Source: Sphingobacterium sp. UBA4616
GTDB lineage: Bacteria > Bacteroidota > Bacteroidia > Sphingobacteriales > Sphingobacteriaceae
Assembly: GCA_002386525.1 (NCBI GenBank)
Contig: DGIS01000018.1
Coordinates: forward strand, 100,012 to 164,011
DNA: 64,000 nt
Direction of reading: 5' to 3'
Shown: positions 51,830-61,474 of the stretch, piece by piece
How positions within the stretch are numbered: the first letter of the stretch is position 1
How the letters are laid out: every line of letters starts with the position of its first letter
Made by a program: the position numbers and the translations under genes
Notes under the pieces: model-generated
The model's input: only the letters and a program-made list of their open reading frames with translations
Told to the model about the DNA's origin: nothing
The model's database searches: none

Positions 51830-52384
51830 ATGACGTATACGGAGACAAAACTGAAAGGATGTTTTATACTTGAACCGACAGTTTATGAAGACGAAAGAGG
51901 TTATTTTTTTGAGTCATTTAATGAAACAAAGCTAACAGCAATACTTGGTTATAAACCTCATTTTGTGCAAGACAATCAATCCAAATCACAGTTTGGTGTC
52001 GTGAGGGGGCTACATTTACAGGCCGGCGATCATGCTCAGGCTAAGTTGGTTCGAGTCGTTGAAGGAAAAGTGCTGGATGTTGCTGTCGATGTTCGCCCGG
52101 GATCAATCACCTTTGGACAACATATTACTGTAGAGCTTTCAGCTGAAAATAGAAAACAGCTATTTGTTCCGAGAGGTTTCTTACATGGCTTCTCTGTATT
52201 ATCAGAACATGCAGTTTTTTTCTATAAATGTGATAATAACTATCACAAAGAATCGGAAGATGGCGTAAATCCATTAGATTTTGAATTGGGTATAGACTGG
52301 CAAATACCCCATGAAGAAATGATTCTCTCACAAAAGGATCAGGAAGCACAATCTTTTGAAAAATTGCGCCTGAAATTAATTTAG
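51830..52384 (+). CDS. rfbC: dTDP-4-dehydrorhamnose 3,5-epimerase
   Basis: A 184-residue cupin enzyme of the dTDP-L-rhamnose pathway. Motifs are ERGYFFESFNE, FVQDNQSKS, GVVRGLHLQ with catalytic H62, LDVAVDVRPGS with D87, FVPRGFLHGFSVLSEHAVFFYKCDN with the catalytic Tyr at 132 and DGVNPLDFELGIDW. It lies two bases after rfbB and six before rfbD, in a clear operon. The usual G-L-H-x-Q is intact. Confidence 0.95.
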   Translation: MTYTETKLKGCFILEPTVYEDERGYFFESFNETKLTAILGYKPHFVQDNQSKSQFGVVRGLHLQAGDHAQAKLVRVVEGKVLDVAVDVRPGSITFGQHITVELSAENRKQLFVPRGFLHGFSVLSEHAVFFYKCDNNYHKESEDGVNPLDFELGIDWQIPHEEMILSQKDQEAQSFEKLRLKLI

Positions 52385-52389
52385 ATGAT

Positions 52390-53250
52390 ATGCGAATTGT
52401 TATAACAGGAGCTTCAGGTCAACTTGGTTCGGAACTAAAAGATCTTTTACTGTATAATACAGTAGATGAGTGTTATTTCTTAGATCGAAAGCAATTGCCA
52501 TTGGATCAAATTCAGATCATACAGCAAATTTTGGGGATGTATCAACCCGATTTGATTATTCATGCAGGAGCATACACAGCGGTGGATAAAGCTGAGACGG
52601 ATCAGGTTACGGCAAATTTGGTCAACCATTTAGCTTGTGAAGAGATTGCTCAATACTGCCGTATCCATAATGCCAAACTTATAGCTATTTCTACAGATTA
52701 CGTTTTCGATGGATCATCTGCTTCTCCTTTGACTGAGCATGCGACCACTAATCCCATCAACGTATATGGACAAACTAAGCTTGCAGGGGAACTGGCCATT
52801 CAGAAATGGCATCCTGAAGCAATCATTATACGGACTTCCTGGGTGTATTCCTCCTACGGTAAAAACTTTGTAAAAACCATGTGCCGTCTAATGACCGAGC
52901 GACATGAAGTTAACGTAATCAGCGATCAAATAGGAAGTCCCACTTATGCAAAAGATCTAGCCCTAGTAATTTTGAAAGTTTTGGATTCTGCCGAATGGAA
53001 AGCTGGTATTTACCACTATAGTAACGAAGGCGAAATTTCGTGGTATGACTTTGCTGTAGCAATACGTGACTTCCGTTCGTTCGACTGTGAAGTCAGGTCA
53101 ATTCCAACAACTGCATATCCGACGCCTGCTCGTAGGCCGATGTATTCCTTGCTTGATAAATCAAAAATAAGAAGTACGTTTGGAATACAAGTTCCAGACT
53201 GGAAAATAAGTTTGGGCAACATGCTTACTGAAGAATTTAAAGATAAATAG
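52390..53250 (+). CDS. rfbD: dTDP-4-dehydrorhamnose reductase
   Basis: A 286-residue SDR that reduces dTDP-4-keto-L-rhamnose to dTDP-L-rhamnose. Motifs are [13 protein letters not shown] (NAD(P)H binding, 4-16), [23 protein letters not shown]126-G-Q-T-K130, [19 protein letters not shown] and [16 protein letters not shown]. It is complete. Order in this operon is B-C-D-A, with short gaps, so the first enzyme of the pathway is encoded last. Confidence 0.95.
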   Translation: MRIVITGASGQLGSELKDLLLYNTVDECYFLDRKQLPLDQIQIIQQILGMYQPDLIIHAGAYTAVDKAETDQVTANLVNHLACEEIAQYCRIHNAKLIAISTDYVFDGSSASPLTEHATTNPINVYGQTKLAGELAIQKWHPEAIIIRTSWVYSSYGKNFVKTMCRLMTERHEVNVISDQIGSPTYAKDLALVILKVLDSAEWKAGIYHYSNEGEISWYDFAVAIRDFRSFDCEVRSIPTTAYPTPARRPMYSLLDKSKIRSTFGIQVPDWKISLGNMLTEEFKDK

Positions 53251-53317
53251 ATTGACGATAACAAGAGGCTTTGTCGACATTAGTATCGTAAAGTCTTCTT
53301 CCCTAAATAACATTAAA

Positions 53318-54184
53318 ATGAAAGGAATTATATTGGCTGGCGGCTCAGGCACGCGATTGCATCCGCTGACGCTTGCTGTAAGTAAACAATTGATGCCCGT
53401 ATATGATAAACCCATGATATATTATCCGTTGTCTACCTTGATGCTGGCCGGAATACGTGAAATTTTGATTATATCCACTCCACAGGATCTACCTAACTTT
53501 GAAAAGTTATTAGGTGATGGATCACAATTAGGGTGCCGTTTTGAATATAAAGAGCAACCTAGTCCAGACGGGCTTGCACAGGCATTTTTGCTGGGAGAAG
53601 AATTTATTGGTGATGATAAAGTAGCCCTGATTTTAGGGGATAATATATTTTACAGCTCTGGACTTTCAAAGCTATTGCAGTCTTCTTCAGACCCTGATGG
53701 CGGAGTGGTCTTCGCCTATCCAGTGCAGGACCCGGAACGGTATGGAGTAGTTGAATTTGATGAAACAAATAATGTGATTTCTATTGAAGAGAAGCCGCAA
53801 TCACCCAAATCGAATTATGCTGTTCCGGGAATTTATTTTTATGATAACGAAGTGGTTAGTATCGCAAAAAATATAGCACCTTCCCCCCGTGGAGAACTGG
53901 AGATAACAGATATCAATAAAGAGTATCTACGCCGCGGTAAATTAAAGGTCGGAATTTTTGATCGTGGTACAGCTTGGTTGGATACCGGAACGATCCAGTC
54001 TCTCATGCAAGCAGGGCAATTTGTGCAAGTGATAGAGGAGCGGCAAGGAATGAAAATAGGAGCAATAGAAGAAGTTGCCTACAGAATGGGTTACATTGAT
54101 AAGCAGCAGCTACTGAAAATTTCTGCGCCACTCTGTAAGTCAGGTTATGGAGAGTATTTGAAAAGAATTGTTAAAGGCTCTTAA
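53318..54184 (+). CDS. rfbA: Glucose-1-phosphate thymidylyltransferase
   Basis: A 288-residue nucleotidyltransferase that makes dTDP-glucose from dTTP and glucose-1-phosphate. The ATG at 53318 ([18 protein letters not shown]) is chosen over a TTG-opened frame 22 codons earlier, since family members begin exactly here and the length then matches. Further motifs are [57 protein letters not shown] and [12 protein letters not shown]. It closes the rhamnose operon and faces the minus-strand kinase gene, with a strong hairpin between the two. Confidence 0.95.
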   Translation: MKGIILAGGSGTRLHPLTLAVSKQLMPVYDKPMIYYPLSTLMLAGIREILIISTPQDLPNFEKLLGDGSQLGCRFEYKEQPSPDGLAQAFLLGEEFIGDDKVALILGDNIFYSSGLSKLLQSSSDPDGGVVFAYPVQDPERYGVVEFDETNNVISIEEKPQSPKSNYAVPGIYFYDNEVVSIAKNIAPSPRGELEITDINKEYLRRGKLKVGIFDRGTAWLDTGTIQSLMQAGQFVQVIEERQGMKIGAIEEVAYRMGYIDKQQLLKISAPLCKSGYGEYLKRIVKGS

Positions 54185-54185
54185 C

Positions 54186-54233
54186 TATCCCTAAATAGCA
54201 TTCTGCTACATAGCACAATGCTATTTAGGGATA
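54186..54233. terminator. Long hairpin between convergent genes
   Basis: TATCCCTAAATAGCATT (54186-54202) pairs perfectly with AATGCTATTTAGGGATA (54217-54233), a 17-base-pair stem. The 14-base loop holds a further TGCTA/TAGCA pairing. The stop codon and last four codons of the minus-strand kinase lie in the right arm. There is no T tract on either strand, so termination may be less classical or the structure may protect 3' ends. Confidence 0.75.
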
Positions 54234-56155
54234 TGAAGGGTAAACGTACTTCCAAAACCTTCGCTGCTCTCCACTGTAATCGAGTAGCCCATTCGGTTTG
54301 CAAACTCATGACAGAGCATTAAACCGATACCAGCACCCTTTTCTTCAAATGTGCCTTCTAAACTAGTTTGTTGTTTCTGCATACTTTTAAGTGCGGTAAT
54401 TTTTCGCTCGTCCATTCCTACACCCTGATCTGTAATCGATATAAGAACTTCACTATCGGTTTCACGCTGATTAAAAATAATGGATTTGCCACTAAAGCTA
54501 AATTTGATTGCGTTGTTGAAGATATTTCGAATGATAAATTCAAATCGTTTAAGATCACTACGAATGGTCAATTGCGGGGAAATACGGACATCTATAACTA
54601 AATTTTTTAGATTAATCCGATCAATGAACAACTCCTCACATTCTTTTACAATTTGAAACGGTACAATTTCCTGCATGTCAAGCTTTTCATTCGCCATCTG
54701 CTGTGAAGACCAAACGAGTAAACTGTCGAGCATTTTGGACGCTGTAGTGACTTGATTACCAATAGTAATCAACATGCTTTTGATTTCGTGAGCTGGAAGA
54801 TCGACAATTTTTGATACAGAAAGTAGTGCTTGAAAAGTTGATAAAGGACTTCGAAGATCATGGGATACGACGGAAAATATAGTGGATCGAAATCGGTCTG
54901 CTTGAACCAGTTCTTCATGTTGATGCCTGATCTCAGCAGCTTGATCATCGACCTTTTGTTTTTCTTTTCGTAATAACCGGTTCTTTTTGACCAATAGCAG
55001 AACCAACACCAAAAAGATTAATAGAACAAAAAAGGTGGCCAGCCACATTAATTTTACCCAATGTGCTTCACGTTCGATGGAAGCGTTTTCCAATATTAGA
55101 TTTTTATTTTCGAGCTCTTTCTTTTCGCTTTCATATTTCTCCCGAAGTTCTTCCCTAATTCTTACACGTAAGACTTCAGCATCTTCATGGAACTTTCGAT
55201 CCGAACTATCTTGATCGCTGAGAATTAAATGTTCATCTTGCTCTTTAACAGCCTTCGCTATTTTATCAAAATCAACTTGAAGTTCTTCAGTTAGATTGCT
55301 AAGCCCACTTTTAGCAATGATGCTTTTAATGAGGGTAACTTCTTGTGTAGCCAAATCAAAGCGTTTTTCTTTGACGTAGATATTTGCACGATTGATCCTG
55401 GCATAACTTTCACCTACGGGATCTTTTTTCTTTGAAGTAATGTTGATGGCAAGATCGGTATAGTATGTGCTCCATTCGAGTTTGTCTGCTTTTAGGTAAA
55501 GGTAGCTCAATAAAATGTAGGTATTGAACAGGTCAACCTCAGGGGCGTTTGCTTTACAGAATTCAACTGTTTTAACTAAATAATCGATCGCATTGGATAC
55601 ATCTTTCTTTTGCTCACCATTTAGTGCTTTCTGCGCATAAATATTGCCTATATTGGTCGATATGTTTGCACGATTTCGATTATCATGAATTTCTTTGGCC
55701 AGATCTAATGCGCGTTGGTAATATTTTAAGGCTTGTTCTGGATCATAACTCTTATTGAATACATTGCCAATATTCAAGAAAGAAAGCATCATCCCCTTTT
55801 TGTCATTTCGCTCTTCTCGTCTTTTGAGCACCCTAAAGTGGGTTTTAATACTTTCGTCAAAGTTGTTTAATTTCAGGTAAATAACTCCTTGGAGGTTGAG
55901 CAGGTCAATTGCCAATGCCTCAAATTTCTTTGTTTCCGCCAGATCTAGTCCCTTGGATACAATCTCCTGCGCGTCTTGAGGGGTACTCTTATAAATTTCT
56001 GATGCGACTTTGTAATAGACTAATATGCGTGCAGAATCACCACTAACTGTTTCAAGCTGTTTGTTTACTTTTTCCCATCCAGTGCTTTGTGCATAAAGAC
56101 AATTGGGTATTAAAGTTAAAAAATTAATAAACAGAAAGATATAGATGTGGTTCAT
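54221..56155 (-). CDS. TPR-containing membrane histidine kinase
   Basis: A 644-residue sensor kinase. A signal peptide (about 1-22, IFLFINFLTLIPNCLYAQ) is followed by periplasmic tetratricopeptide repeats at about 40-330 (FDESIKTHFRVLKRREERND, PEQALKYYQRALDLAKEIHD), a coiled coil, a transmembrane helix at about 368-390, a second coiled segment, a HisKA domain with H432 in FSVVSHDLRSPLSTF, and an HATPase domain (IRNIFNNAIKFS, ITDQGVGMD, GAGIGLMLCHEF). TPR-sensor kinases of this type are typical of Bacteroidota. It is divergent from the LuxR-type regulator at 56525 across an AT-rich gap; the two may work together, though HisKA kinases pair less often with NarL-type regulators. Confidence 0.87.
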   Translation of the reverse strand: MNHIYIFLFINFLTLIPNCLYAQSTGWEKVNKQLETVSGDSARILVYYKVASEIYKSTPQDAQEIVSKGLDLAETKKFEALAIDLLNLQGVIYLKLNNFDESIKTHFRVLKRREERNDKKGMMLSFLNIGNVFNKSYDPEQALKYYQRALDLAKEIHDNRNRANISTNIGNIYAQKALNGEQKKDVSNAIDYLVKTVEFCKANAPEVDLFNTYILLSYLYLKADKLEWSTYYTDLAINITSKKKDPVGESYARINRANIYVKEKRFDLATQEVTLIKSIIAKSGLSNLTEELQVDFDKIAKAVKEQDEHLILSDQDSSDRKFHEDAEVLRVRIREELREKYESEKKELENKNLILENASIEREAHWVKLMWLATFFVLLIFLVLVLLLVKKNRLLRKEKQKVDDQAAEIRHQHEELVQADRFRSTIFSVVSHDLRSPLSTFQALLSVSKIVDLPAHEIKSMLITIGNQVTTASKMLDSLLVWSSQQMANEKLDMQEIVPFQIVKECEELFIDRINLKNLVIDVRISPQLTIRSDLKRFEFIIRNIFNNAIKFSFSGKSIIFNQRETDSEVLISITDQGVGMDERKITALKSMQKQQTSLEGTFEEKGAGIGLMLCHEFANRMGYSITVESSEGFGSTFTLHIPK

Positions 56156-56524
56156 TGGATTTTTTTTGTCAAATATAAATAAGATTCTTAAAAATACAAC
56201 CTACGATTTATGGTTTTAAAAACCCCTGAAATATGAAATATTGATATTTTTCTTAGAGTGAAATATGAGTTCTTAGAAAATAAATATTATATTGTAGGCG
56301 CTCGTTTTCTCTTTTTGTTTTTGCTTAGAATATAAATTATTATTAATTTTATATCTAAATATCAAAATTTAATTCTTTTTCAAATTTTATTTTAGGTGTA
56401 GTTTTTCTTTAAAAATAATTAAAGGTTGCAATTGTTTATATGTTTGACAATTGTTTTTTGGAGTTAGATTATGATATTTTAAAAGAGATCCTATAATTTT
56501 CAGTTTAATAAATTGTAAAATATC
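56156..56524. other. AT-rich divergent intergenic region
   Basis: About 370 bases, very AT-rich, between a divergent kinase and regulator. It must hold both promoters, but no good TAnnTTTG with a matching TTG was found and no coding frame was recognised. Confidence 0.5.
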
Positions 56525-57136
56525 ATGATTACAGTTGGGATAATTGACATAGATAAGCAAGAACGGGCAGAGACAAAAAAGATCATCTCGAAAAAAAATA
56601 AATCTGAATCAGCTATACCAATAGAGGTGCTTTTCGATCAGGGGACACTTGCAACTACAGCATGCGATCAAGTGCCGGATGTGATGATTGTGGATATTGA
56701 TCATCCGGATAGTTTAATTGTTGAACGTGCTAAAAGTGTATTTCCAAGTGCTGAAATACTAGTGTTGACCAATAATTGTGATATCAAGAAGGTACGTAGT
56801 TGCTTTAGGCAGGGCGCTGTGGGTTATATGTTAAAGAAGACATGTCTTCAATCTTTAAAAAATGCAATAGCAATGACTCTGGGAAATGGTTCTTTTATTA
56901 GCCCTTTTGTGAATCGCGCTTTAATTGAGCAGGCTTTTAGTGCCAAACAATCGGAAAATTTACTTACTGCGCGGGAATTACAGATCGCCAATGGTATTCT
57001 TGAAGGCCTCAGCTATAAAATGATTGCCCAAAAATATGCCATATCATTGGACACTGTCCGTATTTACATCAAACGAATCTATAGAAAGTTTCAGATTAAT
57101 AGCAAAGGTGAATTGATTGCGCAATTGAATGCTTGA
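56525..57136 (+). CDS. LuxR-family response regulator
   Basis: A 203-residue protein. The receiver (about 1-120) is somewhat divergent but has acidic D8/D10, phosphoacceptor D57 in VMIVDIDHPD, T82 and K104/K105. The C-terminal HTH (about 143-200) reads LTARELQIANGILEGLSYKM, then AQKYAISLDTVRIYIKRIYRKF. The usual D-x-x-M-P/L-P after the phosphoacceptor is missing. It lies 85 bases upstream of the usher-like pilus gene, on the same strand, and opposite to the TPR kinase. Control of the pilus locus is a reasonable guess from position. Confidence 0.82.
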   Translation: MITVGIIDIDKQERAETKKIISKKNKSESAIPIEVLFDQGTLATTACDQVPDVMIVDIDHPDSLIVERAKSVFPSAEILVLTNNCDIKKVRSCFRQGAVGYMLKKTCLQSLKNAIAMTLGNGSFISPFVNRALIEQAFSAKQSENLLTARELQIANGILEGLSYKMIAQKYAISLDTVRIYIKRIYRKFQINSKGELIAQLNA

Positions 57137-57221
57137 TAATTCATTACATGAACATGTGACTGCCTAAATTTCGATCTCAATAATTTTAGCCTCATTTTTA
57201 TGGTTACTTGAATGATATGCT

Positions 57222-60056
57222 ATGTCAATAAGAAGCCATTTGATTTTTGCGTTTCTTTTCTGCAGCTCGGCTTTTTTCTTATCCATAGCTAAAAGTCAGC
57301 AACGATATGATGTTGCCTACCATTTCGAATACGACTCCATCTCTATCTCAGCATCCAAAACCTTTTCCAATAAGTTAACCATTGTCAACTACATGGATAG
57401 AGCCATTGAACTCTATCCCGAGGCTAATGATACGAAAGTTTTGCAGGGATTAATAAAATTACCACCATTTATACCGCTGAAACCCCATGAAACTAAAACT
57501 TTTCCGTTAAAATACATAAGTGATAGGCAGACGATCTCCGAAGCAAGACAAGAATTTAGCATCAAGCTCAATTCGGAGGAGATTTCATTAAATATACAAC
57601 CAGGCCGAGTTTTTTTTACAAAACTGGATCTTCAGGCATCACTATTGATTCAGCCTGAACAACCAGAGTATTTTATTGATCAGTCAACGGGACTGACACA
57701 GTTTATGGTGCGCATCGTCAATACAGGTTTAATACCGCTTACTTTTCAGCTGCAGTTTGCTAACTTGCCTTCCGAAATGGAGATCGTGGGTGAAACTTTA
57801 CCGATGACATTGCCTGCTGGAGAACAGTCGTTATTGACCTTTACAGCCCGTATGCGGACAAAAAGGATTGCCACAGATGTTAACCTGACGGTAACAGCGC
57901 TCGAAGCAGGGGGCAAGCAGCTTGCGACCTGCAGTATACATATCCTGACCGTAGGAAACGTAACGAGGTTCGGCTCAGCGATGAGCTTACAGAATCAGCC
58001 TTACAACAATATGTTTGCCTTACGCTATCTTAATATGGATCAGAATATAGCCATTTACCAGCTTCAGGGATATGGAAATCTTGGGCTAGGTAATGAGAAA
58101 TCCTTGACCTATCGTATGAACATGGACTATTTTAGAAGCCAACGCGTGTTCAATATATATGATAGTTATTTGAATTATCAGACGGAAAAATGGGGGGTGA
58201 AAGCTGGTAATATTTACGAAAATCTAGATCAATATGTGAACGGTCGTGGAGTGAGAGCAAGCTATAAATTTGATAAGTTGCGTTCGATTAGCGCATATGC
58301 AGTTCAAAACAATTATTTCCTTTGGAATGAGATGAACACTTTTTCCCACCGGGGTGGGGTTTTAGGACTTAAGTATGCTTTTAAATCAGAAAAAAATCAA
58401 GAAAGTAGCTTGGTCTATTTGCACAGCAAAGATAATTACCGAACTGTCCGAAACCATCTGTTTAGTGGAAAAGGCTATAAAGACTGGAGCGAAAAACAAC
58501 ACCTCCTCTGGGAAGGTGGGGTTAGTATCGAACAGCTGGATGCTGACGGGCATCAGACGGGTTTGGCCGCCGGCATAAATTATACTGGAATATTCGCCGG
58601 CTTCCAGGTTTCCAGTAACAATTACTACAGTTCTCCCTATTATGTAGGCCTCAGAAGAGGGCTCTTGCAGTCGGACTCACGTGTCCTCATTCCGCTCGAG
58701 GAAACGAAGAGTGTCTCCGTTAGGATGAGTTTTATGGATAATAGGCCCAGTTACCAAGCTGGAGATAGGAATTACTTTTTTAGCAGCAGCAGTCGAATTG
58801 AAATTTATGAGCTTGGATATCGTACTGCGCTCGGGCGAATAAAGGTTGATTTAAGACCTTATTGGATGAATCAATTTGCAGATTACCACAGTTGGTTGGA
58901 ATTGGGAACTGATGCGGCAAACTGGAAGTCCAGTTCGTTAAGAACTGTTGCAGATCTTAATTTTTTTACCAAGAACCATCGCTTCTCGCTGCATACAGAT
59001 TATGGTTACACCTATAAAAATACAGCTGAACTGCCTATCGCTCCTTTTCATTCATTGCGTGTATCAGGTAATTATGATCACGCGCTTTTTGGGATTAACA
59101 CGTTTGTGCAGATCAACCCCTATTATTTGAGTGATCTTTTCGCTACTTATGCGAATGCTAACTATAGGATGTATTCACTAGGACCAAACACGCACTTTGA
59201 CGCATTTGCACATAATTTACAAGTTCAGCTTGCAGCGATGTATAGTTATTACGGCTTTTCGAGAAGTAATAATTTTTCCTTAAATGGGAACGTCCGTTGG
59301 CGGATGAAGAATAGCTGGAACCTCACTGCAGATATCTTTTATACCTTTATTAAAGGTAAGCTGCTTTTTAAGACCGATCCAGTGACTTCTCCTGTGCAGC
59401 AGCCACTAGATCGGTATTCATTTAATAACAGACAAATCAGAATTGGAATTGAAAAGAGTTTTGGTCATAGGGGCCACGTTAGTGGGTATCGTTTGCAGCT
59501 GACCTGTTTTGATGATAGAAATAACAATGGCATTCGAGAGAATGACGAACCACTCGTAGAATCTATGCTGATTCGCGTCGGAAAGGAAGTTGCCATAACA
59601 GATGAAAAGGGACGAGTCAAGTTTGTTGACATGGAAGCGGGCTCTTTTTCCATTCGTACAGAAAACCATCAAGGCTGGATTTTTCAGGGACCATCGACCA
59701 TTGTACTGACGAAAAATCAGTCGATGGACATCCCGCTGGTCAAAACAAAATCTGTAAAAGGGAATATACAATTAGTTGCCAGTAAATACTTGGAGTCTAA
59801 GCCTGATTTGAGCGGTATCAGAATTACGGCGAATGATAGGCAGGGCAAGAAATATAACACCTTGACCAACGAAGCGGGAGAATATGTTTTTTATCTGCCT
59901 ATCGGTTTTTATAGGCTGACGGTCGAAACAGAAGGAATGCCTTTTGTCATTGAAAATTCGAATTGCGAAGTAGAAATAAACGCCGAAGGATTGATTGAGC
60001 TACCATCCTTGCGCTACCGGGATCAGAGGCGCAAAGTCGGTATTAAAAGATTTTAG
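57222..60056 (+). CDS. Usher-like outer-membrane beta-barrel protein with C-terminal SdrD B-like and CarboxypepD-like domains
   Basis: A 944-residue exported protein with a signal peptide at about 1-26 (FAFLFCSSAFFLSIAKSQ). Residues about 30-245 look like two Ig-type domains (FSNKLTIVNYMDRAIELYPE, FMVRIVNTGLIPLTFQLQF). Residues about 255-755 alternate strands with aromatic girdles (YGNLGLGNEKSLTYRMNMDY, WGVKAGNIYENLDQYVNGRGV), like an outer-membrane barrel of the usher kind. Residues about 758-815 resemble an SdrD B or dockerin-like calcium-binding module (CFDDRNNNGIRENDEPLVES), and about 863-930 a carboxypeptidase-regulatory beta-sandwich. It faces, on the other strand, a tip-like subunit, a PapD-like chaperone and a DUF4402 pilin, which is why I read it as an usher equivalent. 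Sequence similarity to proteobacterial ushers is not obvious. Confidence 0.6.
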   Translation: MSIRSHLIFAFLFCSSAFFLSIAKSQQRYDVAYHFEYDSISISASKTFSNKLTIVNYMDRAIELYPEANDTKVLQGLIKLPPFIPLKPHETKTFPLKYISDRQTISEARQEFSIKLNSEEISLNIQPGRVFFTKLDLQASLLIQPEQPEYFIDQSTGLTQFMVRIVNTGLIPLTFQLQFANLPSEMEIVGETLPMTLPAGEQSLLTFTARMRTKRIATDVNLTVTALEAGGKQLATCSIHILTVGNVTRFGSAMSLQNQPYNNMFALRYLNMDQNIAIYQLQGYGNLGLGNEKSLTYRMNMDYFRSQRVFNIYDSYLNYQTEKWGVKAGNIYENLDQYVNGRGVRASYKFDKLRSISAYAVQNNYFLWNEMNTFSHRGGVLGLKYAFKSEKNQESSLVYLHSKDNYRTVRNHLFSGKGYKDWSEKQHLLWEGGVSIEQLDADGHQTGLAAGINYTGIFAGFQVSSNNYYSSPYYVGLRRGLLQSDSRVLIPLEETKSVSVRMSFMDNRPSYQAGDRNYFFSSSSRIEIYELGYRTALGRIKVDLRPYWMNQFADYHSWLELGTDAANWKSSSLRTVADLNFFTKNHRFSLHTDYGYTYKNTAELPIAPFHSLRVSGNYDHALFGINTFVQINPYYLSDLFATYANANYRMYSLGPNTHFDAFAHNLQVQLAAMYSYYGFSRSNNFSLNGNVRWRMKNSWNLTADIFYTFIKGKLLFKTDPVTSPVQQPLDRYSFNNRQIRIGIEKSFGHRGHVSGYRLQLTCFDDRNNNGIRENDEPLVESMLIRVGKEVAITDEKGRVKFVDMEAGSFSIRTENHQGWIFQGPSTIVLTKNQSMDIPLVKTKSVKGNIQLVASKYLESKPDLSGIRITANDRQGKKYNTLTNEAGEYVFYLPIGFYRLTVETEGMPFVIENSNCEVEINAEGLIELPSLRYRDQRRKVGIKRF

Positions 60057-61474
60057 GGAGCGACAAAGCTATAGACGATGTTCGCGGTATATGTGCCGGC
60101 AGGTTTGCCCAGAAGATTGCTAGTCTGCGATGCGGGGATGCTGTACTGCATATCGAGTGTTCGATCGATGATAGGATCGGCATTTTGGATAAGCTGTTGA
60201 GCTGTTGTGGATAGCGTAACTGTATTTACTCCAGTTTGCCCAGCCATTGGACCGATACGCAAAACACTTAACGGGATGCTATTGACTCCTGAGGTAAAAC
60301 TAGAAGAAGTGGCCCGTACATACAAGTTGTAGGGTGTGGTCTTACTCAGCTTTAAGTGGGTAGCCATATTCGTACTGACACCGTTAATATAATTACTGGT
60401 CGTAGTAAAAGGAAGATTAACGGATTGCTGATTTGCGATTATTTCTCCGAGGTCGCTGACCACAATATTCAAGCTGCCAGTAGCCTGCGCCTGCACTGGA
60501 GCTGTAGGATAGGCTGAAGATAATTTGTTCCAAGTGTAGGTGAGAGGAACTGTGTAAGTTCCGGCTTGTTTAAAGTTATTTTTTAGGGACGTGTTGCTAA
60601 TGGTGTATGTGTGTGTGATTGAGCTGCTGTTATTGGTAGGGACAGCTATTCCGGCAGCGCTTGTAAGCGCCTGATCGTTGGTCGACAAATTGGTGGCAGT
60701 TGCTGTTCCGACTCCGCTGAGTGCGGCGCTCACTGTTGAGACAGGTGGAACAGGCAAGGCGTTGTAGGGAAAGGTTGTGTTAAAATTAAATTGGGCGTTA
60801 CCAGTCCTGACACTAGGAATATAAGGTACGGTACTTGATACCAGTATAATTTGACTGGCAGTGATTCCATTAGCAGAACGATAAAAATTAAGATTGTTTA
60901 CCATGATAGTTGTTTTTCCTATGTTGCCTGGAGGACTGATAAATCCGGGTACGTTGATGGATAGCGTGAAGCTGGCGGGAGAGATTGACCCCGCCAACAG
61001 GCCTTGCGTGTAAAAGCTGACAGCATCAGTAAATACCCCTGCCGTCCAAGTCTGCCCTGCTGTAAAAATGCGTGCATTGGCGGCTATCGCACCGGAAGCA
61101 ACACTTGCCACCGCCGTATAGAGTAAACCGCCCCCGGGTGATAGGGCAACTTCATTGTTTCCTGTTAAGCCAAGTAATACAAGGCTACCAATACTCGAAA
61201 GTTTCATATGCACTGCACCGACTGGAAAACTGCCACTAGTGGTGCTGTTAAAAATTGAGGTATTGGATTTTACTGAAAAAGAAGGAAGTAAGGTAATTAC
61301 ACTGGTATAAGTGCCAGCGTTGATAGCTGTATTATAGTCGGTTCTAGCCTGTATATTGGCTTGAGGCAGCGTGAGAGATGTCGTCTGCCCATAAGTACTA
61401 TATCCATATAGGCTTAATAAGCCTAGGAAATATACCACAAAATTCCACTTAATATGTAATCTCTTTTTCTGCAA
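60053..61474 (-). CDS. Pilus tip-like or adhesin protein with two pilin-like domains
   Basis: A 473-residue exported protein; a signal-type N-terminus (MQKKRLHIKWNFVVYFLGLL) ends near Y-G-Q. Two beta-rich modules follow. Each closes in a pilin-like manner: AGTYTVPLTYTW at about 312-323 and AGTYTANIVYSFVAP at the C-terminus, resembling the last strand of DUF4402 pilins (compare YSTTVTYTATQL at 62273). A large first domain plus a terminal pilin domain is the layout of tip adhesins in chaperone-usher pili. The start overlaps the chaperone gene by 26 bases; the stop overlaps the stop of the convergent usher-like gene. It is rich in Ser, Thr and Asn. Function inferred from context. Confidence 0.6.
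   Translation of the reverse strand: MQKKRLHIKWNFVVYFLGLLSLYGYSTYGQTTSLTLPQANIQARTDYNTAINAGTYTSVITLLPSFSVKSNTSIFNSTTSGSFPVGAVHMKLSSIGSLVLLGLTGNNEVALSPGGGLLYTAVASVASGAIAANARIFTAGQTWTAGVFTDAVSFYTQGLLAGSISPASFTLSINVPGFISPPGNIGKTTIMVNNLNFYRSANGITASQIILVSSTVPYIPSVRTGNAQFNFNTTFPYNALPVPPVSTVSAALSGVGTATATNLSTNDQALTSAAGIAVPTNNSSSITHTYTISNTSLKNNFKQAGTYTVPLTYTWNKLSSAYPTAPVQAQATGSLNIVVSDLGEIIANQQSVNLPFTTTSNYINGVSTNMATHLKLSKTTPYNLYVRATSSSFTSGVNSIPLSVLRIGPMAGQTGVNTVTLSTTAQQLIQNADPIIDRTLDMQYSIPASQTSNLLGKPAGTYTANIVYSFVAP

Noticed and set aside
53252..53317. N-terminal extension of rfbA from a TTG
   Set aside because: RmlA proteins begin at M-K-G-I-I-L-A-G-G, matching the ATG at 53318.
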